NCBI RefSeq assembly: GCF_021018805.1
Contig: NC_086254.1
Coordinates: 25,667,300 to 25,731,299, forward strand
Reading direction: 5' to 3'
DNA length: 64,000 bases
Source: Prinia subflava
Taxonomy: Eukaryota; Chordata; Aves; Passeriformes; Cisticolidae
Part shown: positions 38,812 to 48,790 of the stretch, piece by piece
Numbering within the stretch: position 1 is the stretch's first letter
How the letters are laid out: each line of letters begins with the position of its first letter
The notes under the pieces: model-generated
What the model saw: the letters and a program-made list of their open reading frames with translations, nothing else
What the model was told of the DNA's origin: nothing
The model's database searches: none
Translations under genes and position numbers: made by a program

Positions 38812-41800
38812 CCTGGGGGAATATGAAAGATAGGCCACGAGATCTAAAAAAATGCAGCATCAGTCAGATAAGGAAACATCAAATACTTGGATCAGGAGAG
38901 ACGAACAAGTTAATTCACACAGCATTTCTCCTTTAATTCACCATTTCTCTGAGTTTATGTATTTTACATAGATACACTCCATTCACTGCTGATTTGAGGC
39001 AGAAGTTTTTTTTCTAAGGATAAGCTAAAGATTCTCCCGAGGTTATCTGTGCAGCAGGCAGCAAACATCATCATTCAGCCTTACAGTACAAATAGCCTGT
39101 ACATTAATTGCTACAGGAGACCCAGTGAAACTCTACTGAGTGAGAATTACACGTTGCTGAAAGAAGCCACCATGAATAATAGTTGTGTAAAGCAAAATAC
39201 CAGAGGTGCTAAAATCTTGGTTTCATATCCTCTATTTTGTACAGAACAATAGGACTCTTCAGAGACGTGAAAAAAGCGTTTCACACCGTAGTTCACCACA
39301 TCCTGCTTTGGAAAAGAGACAATCCCGTAGTGCTCTCTAGTGGCTGCCAGTCAAAAAACCCCGGCAGGCTGCACTGCCAAGTCTAAAAATACACAGAATT
39401 ATTGAAATATTCGGTTGCCCCTGTAGTCAGCCACTACTGCCCAGGGAGAGAGCGGGCGTTTGTGTTTGCATCAGTGCTCTGCACTGCCCGGGGCTGCTTC
39501 TTCCTTTAGGACTCAATTCCACAACAGAGCTGCAAATATTGATGTGCCTGAAGTTACACAGAACAAATTTAACACATGTGGTGATGGTGAGGAGGAGTAT
39601 GAGGTGTCTCACAAACTTCCCAGAAGGGGAAATCATTCCCTTCTGCTTGATCTGCTCTTTGCAGTTGAGACAGCCACGCTGCAAAATGGGTGCCTAGTCT
39701 GGGCTATTAAAACTCTGTGTAAAACACAATTCAGGAACCAGCCATCGGTCCTGCATAAAAGCATCTGAGCAGAGACAATTATCCTCTGCCCACACTTAGT
39801 GACACATTTCATAACCATTGGCAGGTTACACTGCTTTTGTAAATTGTCTTATTACTAATAAATTATAGGTTGATATTTATTGCTTCAGAGGCATGAATAA
39901 AGCCTAGATGGCGAAATTACCCTTTAAGACAATAAATTAATTCCTAGGGTTGGTACACCAAGAATTTCCTCTCTAACAGCGTTTCCTCAGTGGATTCTCT
40001 CAGCTCCATCAGACATTTATTCAGCTAAATAAAGAACAAATTGCTGAGTGTAAAACAACCACCAAGGGTTTGCAGTATCATCCATTAGCTCCAGGATTTC
40101 CTTGACAGCACAAAGGATTGCAGGCTGCCAATTATAATTAAATACAGCTCCCTATGAGCTTAAGAAGAGCTCCTCATTGCCCTGGATAGGAAAATGCAGG
40201 TTAAAACACAAGAGGAATAGAAAATGGATCCAAATGTGGTGCCAGTAACTGCATTTTCCAGCCCTGGAAATATCTCTGTAAGCAGCATGGAGATGACACT
40301 TGCCCTGGGTAGAATGCACAGGCTGTGACATTCCTGTGGTGGCAGCTGATCTTCCACTCAGGAAATCCGGTCAGAGCCCACATGGAAATTTCAGAGGGAC
40401 ATACTGTCCTGTACTGCACATATAGAACAGCCTTACAAATGGAGACAGAGATTGATTTTGACAACTTCGGTTCGTAATGCATTAATAAATAGAATTTTTG
40501 TAACAGCCAAGAAGCCAAGGGAGAAAGAAGATTAAATGTTAAAATAATTCATGACTTCTGAATGATTTGGAAGAAGCAAACCTACTGGCATCTTCCTTGA
40601 CTGATCTAATTGGAATTATTTCCACTTTCTAGGAGAGGGGGAAAAGCAACATCAGCAAAAAAACCCTGTTTGCTAGTTCATTAAGCAAGGGTATAATTAC
40701 CTAATTATAAAAACCATGGGTCATACAATCCTTACTGCATGAATCTCCATCTCCATACAACACACAGGCTTACAAATGGCAAACAAGATTTCTAAGCATT
40801 CATGTACACAATTAATTGCATATTTAGCAAAAGTTTGTGTTCCAATCTCTGTATTTCACATTGGGTTAGAATAAAACATTTTTAGACTACATATTAATAA
40901 TAATCATTAAAAAATCTAGCTCTGCAACTGAATCTTAAAACTTGAAGCACTTGGTCTTGCAGAATTTATTTGTAGGAGAGAGAAGTTTAAAGTATCTGTG
41001 TCGTTCACAGATTATATTAAACTGGTGTTGGGAATTCCTTAGCAAAGCATTTTTTCGTTTCTAGATCTAAAAGGATACATTTGTATAACAATGAGAGGGA
41101 CATATTAGGACAAGTAAAAACAAAGAGACTCTTTGTGACAAGCACCTGATTTTTGACTTGACTGGAAGAATTTTCCAGGCAAAGTCTGCACTTTACTTGT
41201 TGGAGAAAGATGTTAAAGGATTTATTTCCAAAACATTTGGGATCCCGCTGCAGGGTCTGGAGATGTTGCTCTCTTTACAGTCTAGGCTGGTTGAAGCAAG
41301 GCTGGCAGAGTGTTTTTCACAATAGGACAGCACAGAAAATTCCATGATTACATTGTTCTGGCTTTGCTTATGACAACATCCACCTCCAGCCTTGGAAGTC
41401 ATGGAACAGAAGATCCATCTGACTCTGTCCTGGGCTATCTTTGCAGGTTAAAGTGCCTGTGTCCATGAAGGGAGCTGTGATGGAGCTGCTGAGCAGCCTG
41501 GCCTTCCCAGGCTCACAGCAAGATGGCATTAAAACAGCACACTGAGCTCCTCCCGAGGGCAGGGATGGCCCACGAGCTCCTGCTGCCATGGCAATGGCCA
41601 CAACTGTGCAAAAAACCTGATATTTAAAAAGTAAACCAAGTTAGCTGGGTTTTGCTGAGGAATGGTTTCTCGGATGACTCACTGCATCTGCAAAACGGCA
41701 AAGCACAACCTCCCCAGCAGTGATCTTGCTGCACATCCACATTCTGCCTCAATGAGGATGTGAACTGCTGCCTAAACCCCTCAGCTCTGAGGAAACAGTA

Positions 41801-44800
41801 ACTTTGCTGTGTAGGAATGCATGAACTCCTAGTTGTCCTTAAAATGAAATTAGAAATTCCAGAAATTTATTGGTGGATGTTCTGCTTCCGTTCCCAAGTC
41901 TTGCTTCAGGAGCTGGTGAGTAGGAAATTGAGTAGATGGAACGAGCCCAGAGATTATCCCAGACAGAAATAAGCCCAACACACTCAGAGAAGAATGAAGG
42001 TGTAGCATGAGGCCACCACAGCAGGTCTGCCTGGGAAAGCTCAAACCCCAAGCTTTAAATCAGTTCTCACACTGCAGTGTGAGACCTGGAAGGGCTGGCC
42101 ACGACTTCTGGGCTGTCGTGCAATGCACAGCTTCAGTCTCAGAAGAGAAACTGCTCTGCTAAACTGGACCTTGCTTATTGGGAGTTCCAATCAATTTGAT
42201 TTTTCATTCTCTTGTCTTCAGCTGCTGATCAGCTCTAGACTTCCTGTATTTCCTTCCATGAATTGAAGCCCAACTTCAGAGTTTGTATCTTCTGAGAGAT
42301 GCTCATAAATCCCGATTGTTGTGGTCTTCACTGGATTTCAGGTCCCAAAGAACTGCAAAGTGTGACCTACTGATGGAAGCTCTGTCACTTGTTCCATGTG
42401 TCACTGGCCCCTAAAATATTTTACCTTTCCAACAGCTGAATTTCTTGTGTATTGTGGTCAGAGTGTGAAATACCACCAGAAATGAAGTGACAATAACAAA
42501 ATGCCATTGAAGTAAACGTTGAAAGGTACTGGCATGAGCAGAATCAGGATTTTGTCCTGCAACTCTACATCAAAGCCTCGTCAGCTCTCATCTAATTAGC
42601 ACAGAGCACCACTTTCCCCTTTCCACTTCTGCTGACAACTGAATGATCTTCACTGTTCGAATTAATTTGAAAAATGTGTACGTCAAAATTATTCCAGATT
42701 TGGCAACAAGATGAGATCTGAATCAGAATGTACTGTCTGAATGCAATATATAATAAGAAGAAATGACATCTCTGATCAGGCTACAAGTTATCCAAACCTA
42801 TCTCTGAGGCAAAAATGAACTGTGTTGCTTCTAAAATGCAAAGACATGCAAAGCACAAGCAAGTCAGAGGTTTTTCTTTTTCAGAGGTATTTTGTTTCCA
42901 AATGGAATTTAACTCCAAATAGTTATTTAGAAAGTCTTGGATCTTACACTGTAAGAGCTATTTCTACTATCCTGTATTGTAGAATTGCAGGACTGTTGTT
43001 ACAAATGTAACAAGAAACAGTTCACTGGATTTTTCTGTATTAATTCATAGAGCTTGCAGGGTCTCAATTACATCAAAATGGTTTCAGAGCCCCCACATAT
43101 CTGCACTTTTTTTTTTTTTTTTTTGTAGTTTTGGGTATTTGAGATTGTGGAATACTTTGATGATGGAAGAGAGAACAAGGAACTTCCAGCCGTGTGGCTT
43201 TTTAAGAACACAGTGCCTGTAAAAAACCAAGATATTCCATATACAAGAACATTAATTCCCCAAAACGTGGAAAGGAGGGAAATTTGGACCTGCAATGGAA
43301 TTTACATGTACATCCCTCCTCCTCAGGCATCCTTGAGGTCTAAGGGGAACAAAAAAACAGAGAGGATCATGAGATTCATCCCTTCAAACCGGCACAAGCA
43401 ACATTCATGTGGGACATCACGTGGAGCCTCGCTGGCTTTGACAGCACCTCACAGAGCTGCCTCCTCCCTGCTGCTCATGCACAGTCCCCGTGCTCAGTGA
43501 CCACGTCCTGGAGCTCTCTGCTGGCCTCGGAGTGTTGCAGATGCGAGTTCCCTCCCCACACAGGGAGCTGTTACTATTATAAGCTGCATAATTTAAAATA
43601 AGGGTAGAGGTTCCCCTTCCCATCATCACAGCATAGAAGGATGTGAGAAGAGCTGTGTGTAAGGGCAGGGAACTGAGCTGAGGGCCCTCCTTTACATTTT
43701 TCCCAGCCTCTTTTCCTGTTCCTTCACCTGTAAAAAGGGAGTGAGCACTGGAGCTGTGAGGGAAATCAAATATGAAAATCAGGTGGGCCACTGCCAGAAT
43801 AGCTCCTGAGTGTCAGAGATTCTCACTGTGCACATGAGGCCCCCAATAAACAAGCCCCTGATGCTTATTCATTTTTTATTTCCTTTCTGCAGTACTACTT
43901 TGGAGAAGACGTGTTACAAGTCTTTGTACTTACAAAGTTGTGACTGCTGGGTGATATTTTATCTCTTCTTGGTGACATGCATTTATGGTCTTGACAAACA
44001 AAGGCTCAAAATAGGCTCTGTGTCCTCTTTACAAAGAAAGCATCTGAGGGGAAAAACCCCCAACAAAGTAAATAGAGACAGGAGCTGTTTGAGCATGGGA
44101 ATGCTCATCTCTGTTATGGTGAGTATGCTGAGCTACAACAAGCTGGCATAAAAATCTCAAAAAACTAGGTTAAGACTCACAGGCAGCAGAACAAATGTTT
44201 TCTGCTGCTGCATCTAAGAAAACTGCTCCTAGCAAGGCTGTCTGTGCCTTGGTCATCAGAACGATTTGAACATGAGAGCTGATACTGTCAATCCAAATGT
44301 ACCCTGAATTCGTTTTCCTAAATAGCAACACAAAACCCCCACATCAGTGCTGCTCAGACATCACATGTAGGCTTCAGATGAAGGAAAATGAGGTTGTTTA
44401 ATATTCTGCTGATTCGAGAAAAACAGCTCTGACATGACTCACCTCTTTTCTTTCTCCCCAGAGAACCATTCCTTTCTAACACAAGATTGGATTTCTCTTT
44501 ATATAACCAGCTCATACAACAGGCATTCAGCTGTCTGTCAGAGAGAAAACAAACTAACCAAATCATCCAAACCATTTATATAGTTGCATTTAAAAAAAAT
44601 ATCAAGGAAAGTCACATCAAATGGACATGCCTTGGTTTGGATGTGGACTATACAACAAAATAAATAAAATCATAAAAAATTTAATTTCTCTTCTGTGTTC
44701 CTTGTGTGGATATTTAATTTCAAGAAGTATTTTCCTGCAACTGAATGGATGCCAATTGCAGAGATATTTGCTATTAAGGTAGAAAAATTTCATCATAACT

Positions 44801-46614
44801 TTTCATTGTAAATATAAAAGACTAGAAATCCTCAGAGAGATAGCTAGACAGATCAGATCATTGGACTTTCTGGGTCCATGCTGAAAACTTGTTTACCACA
44901 ATACTCCTATAGTGAGAAAATAAACCAAACAAAAGGAGAGTCATGTTTCTACTGACAGCCATTCTGGTCCTGCAAATAGTTTTGTTTGTGACACTTACAG
45001 AATCATATGAAGCAGTAAATGGAAATTTGACAATTTTTCAGGTGCTTTGTACCCACAGGTAGAACCAAGCTTAGTTACATTCCAATTTCAGAGGGATTTA
45101 CAAATCAATATACTTGGAATATATTAGTCAGTGCCTGCCTCCCTCAGCTTCTATTTACTTCTGTGAAAAGGCTCCGTTCCTGTTTGGTGTTGGTTTTTCA
45201 ACATGAAGACAAGACTTGGCCTCACATTTGTTTTTCCCTCTCTAAAGCCCTGCCCCAGAAGGATGCAGAGCCTGCTTTAAGGGAAGGAAGTACAAAGTGC
45301 CACAGATACATCATCATCACCTCTGTGATTTTAAATGAAAAGACATGCAGACAACCCTGCTTTTAACACAAGAGACATTATTTAGCAAGGAAAATTTGAA
45401 TAGTTCAACACAATATTCTTTTTTTTGGTACCTCCTCTCCCAAACACGATGATGGTTCATGTTGGAAAGAACAAGGTCCAGGGGCAGCTCCATCAGCTGG
45501 CACAAACCACACCAGAGATTTATCCCTAGACTGAGCCTCTTGATGCTTGGTTTGTCAGGGATGAGAGAAAATTCTCTTTATCAAACTGAAAAGCAAGGCA
45601 GATTCCAGCCCTGTTGGACTGTTTTGTACCAGACAATATTTTAAATCCAAAGGAATCCTATAAAGTGTCATCTACAGAGACAAGCAGTATGAGAACTGGT
45701 TAAAAATACATCCCTCTCACCCTCTGTGCTTCTATAGAGGTACTAAAGATGTCTTGGAGATATTTTCTTGGGTTGAATTTATTTTAATATATTCAGTCTT
45801 ATACAAATGCTTAAATCTGATATGAAACTTCTCAACCCTACACTTTAAACACAAAATCAGTATCATTCTTCATCTCAGAAGGCAGCTATTGATTAGTGCA
45901 AACAGACTTTCACAGAATTCACTAGAAACCATCAGCATTTTCTAGCATGACCTAAAAGCTATATAGAGAAAAACCATTTAAAACTTGCTACTTCCTCTAC
46001 TTTTAGGACTAAAAATAGATTTGGTTCATTATCTCACTTGGCACCTTAATGTATTCCATGGCACGATGACACAGCTTAGATTAAACCTCCACATGCCTCT
46101 TTTTCCTTAGGATCTCCCTTACACACAGCAAGAAGGGACGGAGCTCATTGAACCAGAAACTCTTTGATATTTTCCTTTAAACCCTTTTGTGGATTCTGTT
46201 CTCAGGACAATATTCCCACTTGCTGGATGCAGCAGCTCACCCCACCCCAACAGCCACATTCAGGCCTCCCTCAAATGGAATCTTGGATGAATTTTCTTAT
46301 CAAGCTCCACCATTAAATCCACACCCACAATTTTTTTTCTTTCCCGTGAAGGTCATTAAATTAACTCAATGTGTGGGACACACAGCCCGAAAGTGACTCC
46401 TAAATTAGATGTATGCACATTTAACTTTGAAATTGCTGCTTAAAGAAAAACAGCAAGCACATGTCCCAGTGTGATAGATGTGATAAATTTGGGTTAAATC
46501 CCCCCAAAACACAATAGAGACATAACTGCTTTGTTTGCACCTGCTTTCAAAAATGGCCAAACCCCATTTTATTATTTAAGAGTAGCAAAATGTTTTCCAC
46601 ATATTTATGTAAAA
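38812..46614. other. Intergenic DNA, no gene seen
   Basis: No supported gene. It includes an 18-nt T run (43107-43124), a perfect 20-bp palindrome (42065-42084) and a G+C-richer patch at about 43390-43560, with open frames on both strands that look like chance. Nothing recognisable as RNA genes or transposons. Confidence 0.65.
42065..42084. repeat. Perfect 20-bp palindrome
   Basis: TCTCACACTGCAGTGTGAGA is identical to its own reverse complement, with no spacer. Perfect palindromes of this length are uncommon by chance but not unexpected across 64 kb of screened sequence. It has no surrounding repeat or gene. Confidence 0.95.
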
Positions 46615-46860
46615 ACAGAGCCAAGCTCTTCTCAGTGGTGCCAAGTGATAGAACAAGAGGCAACGGTGTAAAACTGATGCTTAGAAAGTTCCACCTGAAC
46701 ATGAGGAAGAAATCCTTTGCTGTACAGGTGAGGTTGGGGTGTTTCCCTCCACTGGACACAATCCTGTGCCCTCTGCTCTGGGGTGACCCTGCCTGAGCAG
46801 GGAGGTTGGACCAGGTGTCCCCACCGTGGTTCCTTCCAGCCTGAATCTGAGCTTCTGTGA
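46615..46860 (+). mobile_element. CR1 LINE 3' end
   Basis: This is the clearest + strand CR1 copy. It reads AGCTCTTCTCAGTGGTGCC, AGAACAAGAGGCAACGG, AAGTTCCACCTGAACATGAGG, GACCCTGCCTGAGCAGGGAGG and GGTTCCTTCCAGCCTGAATC, and ends in CTTCTGTGA at 46860. The order and the 3' end match an avian CR1 tail. The 5' part is missing. Open frames across it, including a 192-codon minus-strand frame at 46547-47125, are artefacts. It sits about 0.35 kb upstream of the PHACTR3 CpG island, close enough to lie within the promoter's upstream flank. Confidence 0.9.
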
Positions 46861-47204
46861 CAGGAGTGAATGGCCCACCCACGGCATCGATGGAAAATTC
46901 TCTGATACAAAGGGTCATCCCCCAAATTTTGCAAACTTGCACCTGTCTCACAACAGGGACTCGGTCAGCTGCAGGATAACCACAGCTCTTGAGCCAGCCC
47001 AAGAAATTTCCGTGTAGGTGAGCACATTCCTCAGCATTAGTTCTACGCAGAGACAAATCAGAGTCTAAGGCAGACACGAGATGAGAATCCCCACAATCCC
47101 AGCAAGTGCTGACCGAGCACTCCACAGGGCTTTACTGGGAGAGTGATTAGAACACATCCCTGGTTTTTACAGGTCGGAACTTCAAGAAGACCTGACCAGC
47201 ATCA
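46861..47204. other. Upstream flank of the CpG island
   Basis: No gene is recognised between the CR1 tail and the island. Base composition is intermediate. No TATA box in a plausible position relative to the exon was recognised. Confidence 0.6.
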
Positions 47205-47684
47205 CCGTGTACAGACCAGCTGCCCCTCTGCCGGCACCCTGCGCAGAACGGGGAGGAGCACAAAAACAACCCATAAAAGCAGCTTCCCTCTTCAAACAGA
47301 TTCCCAAACCAAGCTATTCAGCCCGAGTCGGAGCATCCCGTTTCTGCGGGGTCCGGTGCGACACCTTTGCCGAGATGCCCCCGCCCCAGCCCGGCCCCCC
47401 GGGAGCTCCGGCCGAGCTGCGCGGGGCTCCGGGGGGGCGCGGAGCGATTCCCCGCTGGTCCTGCCGAGGGGATTCCCCGCGGGACACCCTCCTCCGCCGG
47501 ACACCGTCCCCCGCCGGACACCGTCCTCCGCCAGCCCCGGGGAGAGGCGAGCGGCGGTCACTGAGCCCCGCGGCTGCCCCGGTGCCGGGGGTCGCGCCGG
47601 TCCCTCCCGCGGGCAAAGCGCCCGGACAGACGGGATGGGACAGCACCGGGAGGGCTCGGGGGACACGGGCGGGCCCCGCACGGC

Positions 47685-47698
47685 GGGGGCGGGGCGGG
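47685..47698 (+). promoter_or_regulatory. GC box (SP/KLF-type)
   Basis: GGGGGCGGGGCGGG contains two overlapping GGGCGG cores and lies about 550 bp upstream of the PHACTR3 ATG. Such boxes usually sit close upstream of CpG-island start sites. Function is inferred. Confidence 0.55.
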
Positions 47699-47822
47699 CC
47701 GGCCCCTCCCTCGGGCCGTGACGCGGCGGGGCTGGGCGGGACCCGCGCACCTGCGGAGCCCCCGCCTTTGTGCAGTGCAGGTGCGGCGCCCACCGCACCC
47801 CGGCCCATCCCAGCCCCCGCCG

Positions 47823-47830
47823 TGACGTCA
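47823..47830 (+). promoter_or_regulatory. Perfect cAMP-response element (CRE)
   Basis: TGACGTCA is the full palindromic CREB/ATF site. A half site, TGACG, lies about 100 bp upstream at 47719-47723. A perfect CRE within a CpG island is a common feature of promoters responsive to CREB family factors, and PHACTR3 is mainly a neuronal gene in mammals. Binding is inferred from the motif and position. Confidence 0.6.
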
Positions 47831-47851
47831 GGCGGGCGCTCGCGGGGCACG

Positions 47852-47905
47852 ATGGGAGAATCCCGATGTTTTCCGACGGATGCGCTCAGCAGCGCGGCGG
47901 CTTGA
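47852..47905 (+). CDS. Upstream open reading frame 1 of PHACTR3 leader (17 codons)
   Basis: ATG at 47852 begins a 17-codon frame (Met-Gly-Glu-Ser-Arg-Cys...Ala-Ala-Ala) closed by TGA at 47903-47905. It is relevant only if transcription starts upstream of it. The nearby ATG at 47866 opens a different, longer frame that ends at 48030 and overlaps uORF2. I do not claim a stable peptide. Confidence 0.3.
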   Translation: MGESRCFPTDALSSAAA

Positions 47906-47927
47906 GGCGGCTCCGGCAGCGGCGCTC

Positions 47928-47970
47928 GGGGGGGCGTCCCGGGAGGGGGCGGCGGCGGCGGGGGGCCGGG
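47928..47970 (+). promoter_or_regulatory. G-run cluster (possible G-quadruplex)
   Basis: Five runs of three or more G fall within 43 nt on the sense strand: 47928-47934, 47941-47943, 47945-47949, 47960-47965 and 47968-47970. Spacers are short except for the 10-nt one between the third and fourth runs. If inside the 5' leader it could fold in the mRNA. If upstream of the start site it could form in promoter DNA. Confidence 0.45.
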
Positions 47971-48013
47971 CCGGCGGCCCGCGCCCCGGCTCTTCCCCAC
48001 CCCGCCAGGCGGC

Positions 48014-48052
48014 ATGGCCCACCCCCCTGAGGCGCCCGGAGCTGGCCCCTGA
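48014..48052 (+). CDS. Upstream open reading frame 2 of PHACTR3 leader (12 codons)
   Basis: ATG at 48014 encodes MAHPPEAPGAGP and stops at TGA 48050-48052. It is in the same frame as the main ORF, but the frame is closed here and again by TGA at 48203-48205, so it cannot be an N-terminal extension. The ATG context has G at +4 and G at -3, a good initiation context. Confidence 0.4.
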   Translation: MAHPPEAPGAGP

Positions 48053-48107
48053 GCGCCCGGAGCCGGCGGAGCGCCGCGCCGCAGCCCTGCCGACGGCGCC
48101 GGGGAAG

Positions 48108-48137
48108 ATGCTGCCGCGGCTGGTCCTGCCCGGCTGA
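48108..48137 (+). CDS. Upstream open reading frame 3 of PHACTR3 leader (9 codons)
   Basis: ATG at 48108 encodes MLPRLVLPG and stops at TGA 48135-48137. The context AAG-ATG-C has A at -3, which favours initiation. It ends just before the (CCG)7 run. Confidence 0.4.
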   Translation: MLPRLVLPG

Positions 48138-48142
48138 CGCCT

Positions 48143-48163
48143 CGCCGCCGCCGCCGCCGCCGC
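48143..48163 (+). repeat. (CCG)7-type trinucleotide run in the 5' leader
   Basis: Seven consecutive CGC units (48143-48163) lie about 90 nt upstream of the main ATG. CGG/CCG runs in 5' leaders of vertebrate genes can vary in length. Seven units is short and probably stable. Confidence 0.9.
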
Positions 48164-48201
48164 ACCCCCGTCCCCATTGTCCCCCGGCCGCCTCCGGCTC
48201 C

Positions 48202-48231
48202 ATGAGCGCCTCCTCCTCCCTCCTCCTCTGA
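48202..48231 (+). CDS. Upstream open reading frame 4 of PHACTR3 leader (9 codons)
   Basis: ATG at 48202 encodes MSASSSLLL and stops at TGA 48229-48231, only 19 nt before the main ATG. Its context is CTCC-ATG-A, with a non-purine at -3. The closeness of its stop to the main start would leave little room for reinitiation, so translation of the main frame is more likely to rely on leaky scanning past it. Confidence 0.4.
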   Translation: MSASSSLLL

Positions 48232-48250
48232 GCTTCCCGCCCTCCACCTC

Positions 48251-48353
48251 ATGGCTGCATCGGAAGAAGGGACCGGCTGCTTTCTCCCGCGAGGCAGGTC
48301 GCAGAGTGACCCCAGCATCCTCACGGACCCCGCGGGCCCCGGGGAGCACCCAG
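48251..48353 (+). CDS. PHACTR3: PHACTR3 (scapinin) first coding exon, N-terminal 34 residues
   Basis: PHACTR proteins bind protein phosphatase 1 through their C-terminus and G-actin through RPEL repeats. PHACTR3 (scapinin) is associated with the nuclear scaffold and the actin cytoskeleton, mainly in neural cells. Only the N-terminus is in this window: 34 codons plus one base. The residues run from MAASEEGTGC to PGEHP and closely resemble what I recall of the mammalian long isoform, which starts MAASEDGSGC. Both share an RGRSQSDPS core followed by a short acidic/Pro stretch. Residues 16-21 (R-S-Q-S-D-P) fit the mode-1 14-3-3 motif. The exon ends in phase 1 at CCCAG/GTAACG, as expected if the next exon supplies the rest of the Asp codon that follows 'GENP' in mammals. 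The start is the first ATG after an in-frame TGA (48203-48205); its context (C at -3, G at +4) is mediocre. The bird linker before the donor seems about five residues shorter than the mammalian one. RPEL repeats, the PP1-binding region and downstream exons lie beyond the window. Confidence 0.9.
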
Positions 48354-48639
48354 GTAACGGCCCCGCTCTGGCCGGCGGCGCTCGGGGCGCGTCGGGAGCA
48401 TCCGCCGGTTCGTGGGGAGCCCTGCCCCGGGCGGGCAGGGATTGGGAACACATTTCCTGCAGTAAGTGCCGAAATGGTGCAGCTGAGCCCCAGACGGGAT
48501 TAGAGCGAGAGCGTCCCGCGGCTTTGGCACCGCGCTGCCCGCCCGGTGAGCGCGGGGGGCGCGGCCGGAGCCCGCTCCGGCCGGCCGGGGGTCCCCAGCG
48601 CTCGACCCCCGCTCCCGCAGAGCTGATTTATGACTTCTC

Positions 48640-48790
48640 TGGGGACGGGGAAATGAGCGCTAATAAAGCAGGCTGTTTGCATGGGATCGCCATGGAGACA
48701 AGGCAAGCAGAGTCATAATTAAACGCTTTCTGCCCACAAGAAGGTAATTTTCACTTCATAGGGAGCAGCGTAATCTCTTTATGAAGTGTG
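48640..48790. promoter_or_regulatory. Candidate intron-1 regulatory element next to the CpG island
   Basis: Just after the island the sequence holds close-packed transcription-factor-like words. These are GCTAATAAAG, an octamer-like TTTGCATG (48676-48683), CGCCATGGAGAC (48689-48700), which resembles part of an RFX X-box, and CATAATTAAAC. This density and its position suggest an enhancer or promoter-proximal element. This is pattern-based inference only. Confidence 0.25.

Larger units (their letters stand above)
47205..48630 (+). promoter_or_regulatory. CpG island and promoter region of PHACTR3
   Basis: From about 47205, and very densely from 47340 to 48620, the sequence is G+C-rich with many CpGs, in sharp contrast to AT-rich, CpG-poor DNA on either side. 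It ends just beyond the first coding exon. This is the normal arrangement of a TATA-less vertebrate CpG-island promoter. The transcription start cannot be placed from sequence alone; it should lie upstream of the ATG at 48251 and probably downstream of the GC box and CRE (47685-47830). Long open frames here on both strands (up to 379 codons on the minus strand) come from the scarcity of AT-rich stop codons and are not genes. Antisense transcription cannot be excluded, as it is common at such islands. Confidence 0.9.

Noticed and set aside
39331..39352. CTCTCTAGTGGCTGCCAG as a second CTCF-like site
   Set aside because: The core spacing does not fit; too many mismatches to CCASYAGRKGGCRS.
46547..47125. 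192-codon minus-strand open frame
   Set aside because: Runs antisense through the CR1 copy at 46615-46860.
47314..48453. 379-codon minus-strand open frame (longest in the window)
   Set aside because: Low-complexity Pro/Ala/Arg/Gly translation of a CpG island, overlapping a real exon and its leader on the other strand; no domain recognised.
48354..48718. Continuation of the PHACTR3 frame past the donor to 48718
   Set aside because: The AG/GTAACG donor at 48353/48354 matches the expected exon boundary and phase; the extra residues are read-through into the intron.
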